The notes under the pieces are model-generated. The model was not told where the DNA came from and searched no databases. It saw nothing but the letters and a program-made list of their open reading frames with translations. The translations under genes and the position numbers were made by a program. This document shows, in pieces, positions 15,650 through 22,467 of a stretch of DNA of 25,305 bases. This stretch comes from a virus: positions 1 through 25,305 of IMG/VR virus record IMGVR_UViG_3300025872_000279, one strand, 5' to 3'. Positions within the stretch are counted from its first letter, which is position 1; every line of letters begins with the position of its first letter.

Positions 15650-16093
15650 TTACTTCTTCAGAATCTTCGCCTGCCCGTTCGCCTCAGCCTTTTTGAACGC
15701 CACATAGACGCCCAGCGTGCCGAATTCGTCGCGGATGGCCGCATCCTTCTCCCACTCGGCCTTGCAGCGCTCCTCCAACGGCAAGGCGGACAAATCCACC
15801 TTCGCCGGTTCGGCGCTGCCCCCGCCTCCGGCACTGACCGGCGCGGATTCGGTGATCTGAGTGAGCTTGCGGGTCTTGAAATGCGTCTCGGCATCGGCGG
15901 CGCTGGTGCCCAGGCCGATGAGGCCGTCACGCACCTTCACTTCCGACGCCGGGGCCTGATCGCCCCAGACGGCCGCGAAGGACTTTTGAATGTCGGCCAC
16001 GCGCTGGCGCTCGGCCTGCACTCCAGCCTGGTGGCCTTCGCTCCGGGCGGCTTCCAGTTGTACCGCGGGAATCTGATTCGGTGTCTCTGACAT
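15650..16093 (-). CDS. Nested in-frame scaffold protein (internal start)
   Basis: 147 aa. The ATG at 16093 is codon 252 of the protease gene, and a full AAGGAGGG sits 4 nt upstream of it. Translation from here would give the scaffold domain alone (MSETPNQIPAVQLEAARSEG...), the arrangement known for lambda C/Nu3 and Mu I/Z. The chance of such a site falling exactly at the domain boundary is small. Scaffold would be made in excess over protease. Confidence 0.78.
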   Translation of the reverse strand: MSETPNQIPAVQLEAARSEGHQAGVQAERQRVADIQKSFAAVWGDQAPASEVKVRDGLIGLGTSAADAETHFKTRKLTQITESAPVSAGGGGSAEPAKVDLSALPLEERCKAEWEKDAAIRDEFGTLGVYVAFKKAEANGQAKILKK

Positions 16094-16846
16094 GGAACCC
16101 TCCTTGTGAGTGGCCAACATGGCCTGAAGCATGGGCTGCAAATCGTGCGCGGCCCAGCGGTTGAGAAATGCAGTGATCTTCGACGCGAGACTCTCGCCCT
16201 TGTCGAACAGCCCACCGGCGTTCGCCGCCGGTTCGTCGACGACATCGGACGCCAGCAACTGCTCGACGCGCGCCAGCCGGGGGAGCAACTTGCCCTGCTT
16301 GTCGGTCTTTCTGGTGCCGTCCTCGTTGAGCTGATAGTCGGCCTTGCCGTCGAACACGATGGAGGCCCCGAAGGCCTGCGGATCGCGCTCGGCCAGCCCC
16401 AGCACATAGCTATAGAGATCGCCCTGCGGCGCCTCTTTCGCGGCCTCGCTCAAGTGCAGATCCCCCAGCACGCGATTCCCGGCGAGGCGGAAGTTTTTCG
16501 TGCGCCCGAGGAAGGTGCCCATGGAGGTGTTCGAGGCGTTCGGATGATCGAAACGCGACTTGATGCCGAGCTTCGCTTGATTCCCCAGCTCGACGACCTG
16601 CTTCAACGTCGTGTCATCGACTTCCATGTCATGGCCGAGCGCCGGGCCTTTGGTGATGACGGAATAGCCGTAAATGATGCCCTGCGCCCGATCCACCGGA
16701 GGCTGCCCCTCGCGCAATTCGATCCCGCGTGACACGCTGCACCGGTGCCAGCGGTCGTTCCCCTCTAACCCGAGACCCAACGCGGCATCGAGGCCTTCGG
16801 CCACAGACGAGAGATCGAGGTTGACTTCGAGATTGGCCTGTGTCAT
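15650..16846 (-). CDS. Prohead protease fused to scaffold
   Basis: 398 aa. The N-terminal protease (about 45-215) has features of the HK97/herpes assemblin fold: a candidate catalytic His101 in RFDHPNAS, the strand pair TFLGRTKNFRLAGNRVLGDLHL, and a candidate Ser162 in AFGASIVFDG. It is not the ClpP-like S49 type of lambda C. Residues about 252-398 are scaffold-like: charged helix (LEAARSEGHQAGVQAERQRV), then a Gly/Ser-rich linker and a C-terminal Lys-rich segment. The ATG overlaps the portal stop as ATGA with AGGAG 7 nt upstream. The protease should cleave scaffold and itself during maturation. Confidence 0.85.
   Translation of the reverse strand: MTQANLEVNLDLSSVAEGLDAALGLGLEGNDRWHRCSVSRGIELREGQPPVDRAQGIIYGYSVITKGPALGHDMEVDDTTLKQVVELGNQAKLGIKSRFDHPNASNTSMGTFLGRTKNFRLAGNRVLGDLHLSEAAKEAPQGDLYSYVLGLAERDPQAFGASIVFDGKADYQLNEDGTRKTDKQGKLLPRLARVEQLLASDVVDEPAANAGGLFDKGESLASKITAFLNRWAAHDLQPMLQAMLATHKEGSMSETPNQIPAVQLEAARSEGHQAGVQAERQRVADIQKSFAAVWGDQAPASEVKVRDGLIGLGTSAADAETHFKTRKLTQITESAPVSAGGGGSAEPAKVDLSALPLEERCKAEWEKDAAIRDEFGTLGVYVAFKKAEANGQAKILKK
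16098..16105 (-). promoter_or_regulatory. Internal ribosome binding site for nested scaffold
   Basis: AAGGAGGG on the coding strand followed by GTTCC and ATG within that spacing. It encodes Lys-Glu-Gly in the protease frame just before the scaffold domain begins. Confidence 0.78.
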
Positions 16847-18501
16847 GCGTTCGCTCCTACCGGCTGCTCCGCCGGCTGATCGGCTGGTTGATCGGCTGGT
16901 TGTCCTTGCGGCTGATCCTGCGGGTTGCCGGATGGCAGACCGGGCTTCTGTGCCGCCGGTTCCGGCAGGCCCAGCTCTTTTCTCCGCTGTTCTTCGCGCT
17001 GGCGCTGCACCATGACGTCTTCCCAATCGCGCCCTTGCGCCGCGCATTCGTCCGCCAAGGTCGAGAGGCCGCCTTCGATGGCCAGCGTCGAGGATTCCAC
17101 TTCCCTGACGGGATCGACCCAGCCCCAGCCTTGCGCGATCCACGACACGCGCATCCAGTCATCGCGCTGATCGCCAAAGAGATCGACGGCGGGCAATTCC
17201 TGACGCAGCCAGGCCTCCTCGAGCAGCCATTCCCAGCAGGGCTGACACAACCGTGCCCCCAGCCAGGCTTGCGAGCCACGGAAGAAACGGCGGGCTTCGA
17301 GTAAGGCGGCCCGGGCGCTGCTGTAATTCGTGCGGGAGAAGTCTTTCAGGACCAATTCCAGCGGCAACCCGAGGGCGGCCCCGATGCTGCGCAGGACGGC
17401 CAGCACAAATGGCTCAAACGCGCCCGACGGGCGCTTCGGATCGCCGAATTCGATGGATTCGCCCGCGCCGAGGTACTGAATCATGCCCGGCTCCATGCCT
17501 TCGAGCCTGGTGCCGTTCGCATCGGTCTCTGAGCCCTGGAATGCGGCCCCCGATGGATCGGTTTTCGTGACAAACGCGGTGAAGCAGGCAGCCACGCGGG
17601 CCGCGACGATCTCCGCTTCCATGAAATCGCCCAGATCTTTGAATGCGGACATCACGGGCGCGAAAAACGGCTCGCCGCGTGTCTGTCCCGGTCGTTTGAC
17701 GTGATAGAGATGCAGCACGTTCGGGCGGCCCGCCGCGTTAAACGCGGGATAGCGCACCCAGACTTGCTGCCCTGTGGCGACTCCGGCTTGCCCTAACAGC
17801 AGGTCGCCGGGGTGCTTTTTGCGGATGTGATAGGCCACAGGCTCACCACGCTCGCCCAGCTCGATGCCGTCGCGGATATTCGGATTGCCGCGCTGATCGG
17901 GCGGCGTGTCGCAGCGGTCGGCTTCGATGATTTCCAGCGCCAAGCGGTAGCGGCGGCCCGGTTCATTCTTGATCATGAGGGGGAGCACGAACACTTCCCC
18001 GTTTTCGAGGATTTGCCGTTGCACCAGACTCTGGATCTCATAGAAATCCATGCGGTTCTGGCTGTCGGCCCTTTTGCACCAGATCCTCCACGCCCGTTCG
18101 GCCTTGCGGGAGAAGACGTGGGCAACATCGGGCGAGATATTGAGCATCTCGGCGTCGGGGCTGCTCTGCGGACGCAGGCCAGTGCCGACGACATTCGTGA
18201 CGACGGTGCCGGTGATGGCGCTGGCGTGGGCATCGTTGCGGTTCAGATCTCGGGAGCGCTGCCGTAGCGTCGGCAAATCACCCAGCAGATCGGCGTCGGC
18301 GGACCCGTTTAAGGCCTTCCAATCGCCCCGCAAGCGGTTTTTCTCCGCGCCGCGATATGCGCCCAGCATCTTACGTGCGGAACGCGCCTGCAAGCGGCGC
18401 AGGCCCCATTCCGGGGCCACGATGCTGATCATGCCGTCGAGCGCGGCCCCGAATTGCTCCCACTTCGTGAGGCTGATCCGTGGCACTTCGCGCAATCTCA
18501 T
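16843..18501 (-). CDS. Portal protein (lambda gpB family)
   Basis: 552 aa, close to lambda gpB (533 aa). It forms the dodecameric DNA gate at one capsid vertex. Family features: N-terminal EWGLRRLQARSARKMLGAYRG, then RQRSRDLNRNDAHASAITGTV with VVGTGLRPQ, a central GEPFFAPVMSAFKDLGDF, and DFSRTNYSSARAALLEARRFF. The C-terminus is Gln/Pro-rich with short tandem ADQP/AEQP repeats (about 530-550), probably disordered. GGAGG lies 9 nt upstream of the ATG, which overlaps the gpW-like stop as ATGA. Confidence 0.94.
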   Translation of the reverse strand: MRLREVPRISLTKWEQFGAALDGMISIVAPEWGLRRLQARSARKMLGAYRGAEKNRLRGDWKALNGSADADLLGDLPTLRQRSRDLNRNDAHASAITGTVVTNVVGTGLRPQSSPDAEMLNISPDVAHVFSRKAERAWRIWCKRADSQNRMDFYEIQSLVQRQILENGEVFVLPLMIKNEPGRRYRLALEIIEADRCDTPPDQRGNPNIRDGIELGERGEPVAYHIRKKHPGDLLLGQAGVATGQQVWVRYPAFNAAGRPNVLHLYHVKRPGQTRGEPFFAPVMSAFKDLGDFMEAEIVAARVAACFTAFVTKTDPSGAAFQGSETDANGTRLEGMEPGMIQYLGAGESIEFGDPKRPSGAFEPFVLAVLRSIGAALGLPLELVLKDFSRTNYSSARAALLEARRFFRGSQAWLGARLCQPCWEWLLEEAWLRQELPAVDLFGDQRDDWMRVSWIAQGWGWVDPVREVESSTLAIEGGLSTLADECAAQGRDWEDVMVQRQREEQRRKELGLPEPAAQKPGLPSGNPQDQPQGQPADQPADQPAEQPVGANA

Positions 18502-18722
18502 GACGGACGCCCTCCGAATTTCGCGAAGGTGCGCAGCGAGGAGGCCGGAACGGACGACGCCTGGCGGGCCATGAGCTTTTTCTCGATGTCGAGGAGCTGA
18601 GTATAGTCGCGCTTGACGCGGCGGCCGTTGATCTCGAACTCCACCGCGCCACCCGAGAGCAGCGCATCATTGATGGCCGTCCGGACGTTGGTGAGCATCT
18701 CGTCGATCGTGGGTTCCGCCAT
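18498..18722 (-). CDS. W: Head-tail joining protein gpW-like
   Basis: 74 aa; lambda gpW has 68. It is directly upstream of the portal as in lambda. Sequence pattern MAEPTIDEMLTNVRTAINDAL, then a beta hairpin (AVEFEINGRRVKRDYTQ) and a helix (LLDIEKKLMARQ), fits the alpha+beta gpW fold. The start chosen has GGAG 8 nt upstream. A longer frame to 18776 would run through the terminator hairpin and is unlikely. It is the first gene after that terminator. Confidence 0.85.
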   Translation of the reverse strand: MAEPTIDEMLTNVRTAINDALLSGGAVEFEINGRRVKRDYTQLLDIEKKLMARQASSVPASSLRTFAKFGGRPS

Positions 18723-18738
18723 CGCGTGCGCTCCAGAA

Positions 18739-18787
18739 AAACAAAAAGGCCAATCCACGGAGGACGAGTCCTCCACAGATTGGCCTT
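18739..18787 (-). terminator. Strong intrinsic terminator before the gpW-portal operon
   Basis: A 10-bp outer stem (AAGGCCAATC with GATTGGCCTT), a 3x3 internal loop, and a 6-bp inner stem (GGAGGA with TCCTCC) closed by a CGAG tetraloop. On the minus strand the stem runs into TTTTTGTTTTT. It therefore ends transcription coming from the terminase/block B side, so the head genes should need read-through, antitermination or their own promoter. Confidence 0.85.
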
Positions 18788-18816
18788 CGGGGTGTCCGAA
18801 CGAGCCGACTACTTAT

Positions 18817-18984
18817 TTAGGCGTGCAACACATGCCGAACCGGTTCCTGGGCTTTCGGCGCTTGGCGGCGGGTCATCGTGTCGATGCGCGTAACGCCCCC
18901 CTGCCAGCACTCAATGACGATTTGCCCGGTGAATCCCGTCGGCAGCATCTTGATCTCTTCTTCAGTCCAGCATGGCAATTTCAT
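18817..18984 (-). CDS. DUF2292/YezD-like miniprotein
   Basis: 55 aa from the ATG at 18984. The segment LPTGFTGQIVIECWQGGVTRIDTMTRR resembles the small DUF2292 (YezD) domain, which has the form GxVxIxIxDGKVVxIExTxK. Function of that family is unknown. Upstream open frame to 19248 lies over the helix-turn-helix gene and is a shadow. No clear ribosome site precedes the ATG; a GGGTGG sequence is partly inside a hairpin. The gene is flanked by a weak terminator upstream and a strong one downstream, so it may be a separate small transcription unit. Confidence 0.6.
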   Translation of the reverse strand: MKLPCWTEEEIKMLPTGFTGQIVIECWQGGVTRIDTMTRRQAPKAQEPVRHVLHA

Positions 18985-18991
18985 ATGCTGC

Positions 18992-19005
18992 GTGGTGAGT
19001 ACCAC
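18992..19005 (-). promoter_or_regulatory. Short hairpin just upstream of the miniprotein start
   Basis: GTGGT, a 4-base loop, ACCAC: a 5-bp stem ending 7 bases before the ATG at 18984. On the coding strand its left arm is part of GGGGTGGT, the only SD-like sequence for this gene, so the hairpin could limit translation. The stem is short and could arise by chance. Confidence 0.35.
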
Positions 19006-19015
19006 CCCGTTTTCT

Positions 19016-19034
19016 AAAAAACAACCGGGTTGTT
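19016..19034 (-). terminator. Weak intrinsic terminator after the helix-turn-helix gene
   Basis: On the minus strand AACAAC-CCG-GTTGTT forms a 6-bp stem with a 3-base loop and runs into TTTTTT. It starts 12 bases after the stop of the DNA-binding gene. The stem has only two G-C pairs, so termination would be partial. Confidence 0.5.
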
Positions 19035-19045
19035 GCAACGGTAGT

Positions 19046-19366
19046 TTAGTCGCGCACTTTTCGCTGGAGATACTCCACCATGAACCGTAACAACTCAGCA
19101 CGCAGCACATAGCGCTCGCCGATGTTATCCCGAAAGAATCCCAGCTTCCCGCTTCCCAGGTAATAGTGCACGGTGCCACGATTAATCCGCAGCAGCGCCG
19201 CGATGGCCGCCGGGCTGAAACATGGGAACGTCGGCACCCGCACCACATCCGGCACGACGACGGGCGCGGCGGGAGCTGGTGTAGGCTGCGTGCCTGGCAC
19301 TTCAGCAGGCAGCGCCGACTTCGACGGCCTCCCCATCCAGCCCCTGCGTCCGGCGTGCCAGGTCAT
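19046..19366 (-). CDS. Helix-turn-helix DNA-binding protein, excisionase/MerR-like
   Basis: 106 aa. The N-terminal 45 residues are Pro/Ala/Val-rich and probably disordered (EVPGTQPTPAPAAPVVVPDV). The C-terminal domain (about 50-104) reads as the helix-turn-helix of the excisionase/HTH_17 group: FSPAAIAALLRINRGTVHYY, a short wing (FRDNIGERYVLRAELLRFM) and a final helix. It should bind DNA as a regulator or structural factor. The ATG follows the previous stop directly (TAAATG). Possible roles are late-gene regulation or terminase-site binding; neither is shown. Confidence 0.75.
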   Translation of the reverse strand: MTWHAGRRGWMGRPSKSALPAEVPGTQPTPAPAAPVVVPDVVRVPTFPCFSPAAIAALLRINRGTVHYYLGSGKLGFFRDNIGERYVLRAELLRFMVEYLQRKVRD

Positions 19367-19921
19367 TTAGTCCAGGTTTCCACCAGAGCAACCGACGATA
19401 TGTTCCTGCTCATCAGGAAGCCATGAGCCAGCAATAATGACGCGCTTTTCTATTGCGTCTGATTTATACCCCCTGATCTTACAGGCAATATCAATCGCCA
19501 ACGGGAGCCACTTTCTGAACGATTCAGCATCGTCTTCTAATTCAGCGAGGGAGATAGCAAGGCCATCAAGAAAATCCCTTTCTGTTTCCGCGTTTGTTGA
19601 AATCGCGCATTTATCACCGTTCCGGTGTAGTCGCACTACGCCTCGAACCATAGATCCCTCCCGTTTATTTTTCTCAACCCATGATAAGTTTTTCCATCTA
19701 GGCAATTCCACTTTTTCCATGATCACTTCCCACTTCTTGCCATTACCACGGCTCAGTGTCACCTTGACGGTATCGTGCAAAGCGCCGATCGCCTCTGCAA
19801 TTTCAGCTGATGTGGCGCCCCCATCAAAACAGGCCAGAAAACCTATTATGCGGTCACCAACCGAGATCCTTTCATCCATAAACTCCCTAGACTCTATAAA
19901 ATCTTCCAACTTCCTCTGCAT
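19367..19921 (-). CDS. A+T-rich gene of unknown function with possible winged helix
   Basis: 184 aa from the ATG at 19921, which has GGAGG 5 nt upstream; an in-frame GTG at 19924 is an alternative. Residues about 35-70 (GATSAEIAEAIGALHDTVKV then TLSRGNGKKWEVI) resemble a helix-turn-helix of the winged type. The rest is acidic helix (DGLAISLAELEDDAESFRKW) with no family I recognise. One 60-base line (19441-19500) has 27 G+C against 40 for a line in the protease gene, and it uses more A/T-ending codons. This points to recent transfer. Confidence 0.75.
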   Translation of the reverse strand: MQRKLEDFIESREFMDERISVGDRIIGFLACFDGGATSAEIAEAIGALHDTVKVTLSRGNGKKWEVIMEKVELPRWKNLSWVEKNKREGSMVRGVVRLHRNGDKCAISTNAETERDFLDGLAISLAELEDDAESFRKWLPLAIDIACKIRGYKSDAIEKRVIIAGSWLPDEQEHIVGCSGGNLD

Positions 19922-19923
19922 CA

Positions 19924-20154
19924 CTACCTCCCTTCTCCGTATTTGTCGCCCTGCTTATATTTTCTTGCTGAGTTCGCTTTCTTCAGAGCCGGAAATGCAG
20001 CCACCTGACACGCGGGACACCGTGAGGTGTGAAATCCACGGCACCCTTCGCAAATATCCTCTCCGCACCAGCCAACCAAGCCAAGCTCCGTCTTCTTGCA
20101 GACCACGCAATGCAGCGAGATTGCGGGTCCGGGAGACATGATCTCCCCACTCAT
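19924..20154 (-). CDS. Small zinc-ribbon-like protein
   Basis: 76 aa. Cysteines are arranged C16-x2-C19 ... C30-x4-C35-x2-C38 ... C46-x2-C49 in LHCVVCKKTE, GWCGEDICEGCRGFH and RCPACQ, enough for two metal sites in a RING- or zinc-ribbon-like fold. The C-terminus is Lys/Arg-rich (KKANSARKYKQGDKYGEG), possibly nucleic-acid binding. The start overlaps the preceding stop as ATGA. No named family is recognised. Confidence 0.72.
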   Translation of the reverse strand: MSGEIMSPGPAISLHCVVCKKTELGLVGWCGEDICEGCRGFHTSRCPACQVAAFPALKKANSARKYKQGDKYGEGR

Positions 20155-20342
20155 GTCTCCCGCCCCCCGAACCTGGCTGAGATCTCGGAGGAGATCGCGG
20201 AGGCATGACCTTCAAGATACCGCCGAACGACACTCACCGGCACGAGATCGCCCGATCGCTCCGCGAGATTCAAGTGCTCTAATTCCATTTCATACCACTT
20301 GCGGCACACGATCGACTCCGCCAGATCCTCTGATGACAACAT
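20151..20342 (-). CDS. 63-aa protein resembling part of a Nu1-type small terminase
   Basis: MLSSEDLAESIVCRKWYEME begins a helical protein whose centre, LEHLNLAERSGDLVPVSVV, matches the pattern (LE-x-AxRxGxLVP-x-xxV) seen in the middle of Nu1-type small terminases, followed by SAISSEISARF. It lacks a room for a helix-turn-helix DNA-binding domain. AGGAGG of its ribosome site is made by the last two codons of the large terminase, 7 nt before the ATG. It could be a fragment, an accessory terminase subunit or a chance likeness. Confidence 0.68.
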   Translation of the reverse strand: MLSSEDLAESIVCRKWYEMELEHLNLAERSGDLVPVSVVRRYLEGHASAISSEISARFGGRET

Positions 20343-20344
20343 GC

Positions 20345-22273
20345 TTACCTCCTACTCATCCATCCGCCGCCGCGCTTCGGTGCGCTGGAGGGCTGTGGTT
20401 GTGGCGTGGAACGTGGCACCCAGGGCGCGGTCGCTACTGGAGCATCATCCGGCGCCGCGATCTCGACCTGGACCGGCCGCTGCATCTTCTCCGCGAGCTT
20501 CTCCCAATTCGGATTGAGCAATGAGACGGCCGCGAGGTTGTATGCTTTCAAGTCAAGCGCTTCGTTACGGGCCCGGATCTTTTTGTAGAAATACCCGGTC
20601 ATGACGCCCCGGTCGTATTTGTTCCGCTTCTCTTCGCTGGCGAGCTGTTGAAAATGCTCCTCGTCGTACTCGGGCCGGTCGGGGAAGTGCATGTAGCCGG
20701 GGCCAGGCTCGGTGATTTTCATGCGCGCAAAGAGCGTATCCTTCGCCGCCACGGTGCCGACGTGATAGAGGTGCACACTGGCGCCACGCGGGCGCGTGGG
20801 CCTCGGCGGCACGAGCGGCGCACCCTGCTGATTGCTGCCCTTGAGCGCATAGCACCGGCCTCGATAGCGCCGCACGAACCAATAGGCCTCTTTGGTGTGG
20901 TGCCCGCCGGTATCGACGACGACACACTCCACCCGCATGGCGATGCCCGACACATGCAGCCACTTGCGCTGCAGCCAGTCGGTGAGATCTTTCCACACGG
21001 TGGGCTGGCCAGGTGAACCGGGAAATACCCGCTTTTCGATGCTCCACGACTCTTCATCGACGCCCCAGCCTTCGATCTCGGCCTCCAGCCGGTTGTCCTG
21101 CACGTCGACGGCCGCCGTGAGCACCAGCACACCCTCCGGGCAGGGTGCCTCATAGGTCTCGCGCCGCTGATAGAGCGCGTCTTGATCGGCCTTCTCGCCT
21201 TTTTCTTCCCACGTTTCGGCCAGGATGGTGTTGACGAAGGTCTTCAGCTCCCGCACGTCGCCGGCGGCGGCTTTTTCGTTCGCCATGATCCACGATTTGA
21301 CCAGCGCGGACCACGAGAGCGCCCAACCATAAGGCTGATAGAGGGCGTTGATATGGAAGGAGCGGATGGGGTTGTCCGGGTCTTCATGGACCCAGCCGGC
21401 GCCGTTCGCTTCGTCGAACATCCAGGTCTTATGATGCTCAGGAATCAACTCCAGGCAGCTCGCGCAGCGATAGGCAGCGTCTTCCGGCCGCTTCTCCCCG
21501 TCGAAGGTATAGACGAGCTGCCCCCACTGGAGATGCTGGAAGTGGCGGCAGAAGGGACAGGGCACGTGATAGCGGCCACGGCTGCCTTTCTCATAATCCG
21601 GCTCGATGCGGCTGGTGTCGGCCTCCAGCGGCGTCGAGAGCTCAAAAATCTTGCGGCGGGCAAAGGTGGCGGTGCGCTTCTCGGCGAGATCGACGGGATG
21701 CCCCTCGCCGTTCACGTCGTTCGGGCAGCCATCGACCTCGTCGATCATGACGTTGCGGGCGCTGGTCGACCGCATCCCGACGGCGCTGTTGCAACCGATG
21801 AAGTTGATGAACCCGCCCATGAATTCTTTGGTGAAGGTGTGGTTCCCGCTGTCCCTCGATCGAGACTCTTTGACCAAGCCCTTGAGACACGACGTCAGCT
21901 CGATCATCGGTTTCACTTTTTCGTTCGACAGCTTCTTCGCCAGGTCCCGCGTCGGCTCAAACACCAGCATCGCCGCTGGCGCCCGGTGCATGACGAACCC
22001 CATCCAGTTCACGCCGATCTGGGTGCCGCCGATCTGGACGCACTTCATGAAGATCACATGGGTGCAGGGATGCGACGGCGAAAGGCACTGCATGATCTCG
22101 CGCAAAAACGGCGTGCGGCTCGTCCGCCACTGGCCCGACTCCGCGACGTATTGCGGGAGCTGCACGTGCTGATCGGCCCACTCATCGATGGTCTGCACCG
22201 GATCCGGCCGTAAGCCCGCGAGAAAGGCCGAGGTGTAACACCGCGGTGAAGCGAGGGCGGCCGTGGTCGTCAC
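20345..22273 (-). CDS. terL: Terminase large subunit (gpA family)
   Basis: 642 aa, the length of lambda gpA (641). ATPase: an atypical Walker A-like segment at about 78-87 (CVQIGGTQIG), motif LVFEPTRDLAKKL, and Walker B at about 175-181 (VMIDEVD). A CPFC...CASC zinc-ribbon (Cys239, 242, 270, 273) is typical of the gpA group. The nuclease domain has AAVDVQDNRLEAEIEGW with Asp390 and Asp393. It cuts concatemers and pumps DNA through the portal. The start is GTG in a GTGA overlap with the small upstream ORF. All core motifs are present. Confidence 0.97.
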   Translation of the reverse strand: MTTTAALASPRCYTSAFLAGLRPDPVQTIDEWADQHVQLPQYVAESGQWRTSRTPFLREIMQCLSPSHPCTHVIFMKCVQIGGTQIGVNWMGFVMHRAPAAMLVFEPTRDLAKKLSNEKVKPMIELTSCLKGLVKESRSRDSGNHTFTKEFMGGFINFIGCNSAVGMRSTSARNVMIDEVDGCPNDVNGEGHPVDLAEKRTATFARRKIFELSTPLEADTSRIEPDYEKGSRGRYHVPCPFCRHFQHLQWGQLVYTFDGEKRPEDAAYRCASCLELIPEHHKTWMFDEANGAGWVHEDPDNPIRSFHINALYQPYGWALSWSALVKSWIMANEKAAAGDVRELKTFVNTILAETWEEKGEKADQDALYQRRETYEAPCPEGVLVLTAAVDVQDNRLEAEIEGWGVDEESWSIEKRVFPGSPGQPTVWKDLTDWLQRKWLHVSGIAMRVECVVVDTGGHHTKEAYWFVRRYRGRCYALKGSNQQGAPLVPPRPTRPRGASVHLYHVGTVAAKDTLFARMKITEPGPGYMHFPDRPEYDEEHFQQLASEEKRNKYDRGVMTGYFYKKIRARNEALDLKAYNLAAVSLLNPNWEKLAEKMQRPVQVEIAAPDDAPVATAPWVPRSTPQPQPSSAPKRGGGWMSRR

Positions 22274-22467
22274 CCTGGAACCTCATCGCCGGGCGCTGGG
22301 CTCAGCATCGGGCACGGCCACGAGCCGACTGCGCGACAAACCTGACACATTTCGTCTTCTCCCCAATCTTGCCAGTCATCAGACTCGACACACCCATCGC
22401 CGCCGCAGTTCCAGCACTCGTGCCGCTCACCGTTGCAATCCTCACTGGTGCACGCGTCTGCACTCAT
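22270..22467 (-). CDS. Cysteine-rich zinc-finger-like miniprotein
   Basis: 65 aa. Contains CTSEDC, then CWNCGGDGC (a CxxCxGxG-type knuckle as in DnaJ) and CQVC...C, eight or more Cys in all, so metal binding is likely. It is acidic (ESDDWQDWGEDEM). It is coupled on both sides: ATGA with the gene before and GTGA with the large terminase after, so it may serve in part to bring ribosomes to the terminase start. No named family. Confidence 0.65.
   Translation of the reverse strand: MSADACTSEDCNGERHECWNCGGDGCVESDDWQDWGEDEMCQVCRAVGSWPCPMLSPAPGDEVPG

Noticed and set aside
14814-15707. 297-codon plus-strand open frame
   Set aside because: Opposite the cement protein gene and part of the protease gene; Arg/Asp/Gly-rich shadow.
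16866-16892. Tandem repeat coding ADQP/AEQP
   Set aside because: A short repeat in the disordered Gln/Pro-rich portal tail; common and not a mobile or regulatory repeat.
16847-17143. N-terminal extension of the protease/scaffold gene
   Set aside because: The extra 99 codons lie over the portal gene in another frame, and a good start with AGGAG exists at the ATGA overlap.
18746-18787. Ribozyme-like or packaging-signal hairpin
   Set aside because: I looked for a hammerhead core (CUGANGA and GAAA) in this hairpin and found none; the following T run makes a terminator the simpler explanation.
21182-22213. 343-codon plus-strand open frame
   Set aside because: Complement of the large terminase; composition is the usual His/Arg/Val/Gly shadow and no family is seen.
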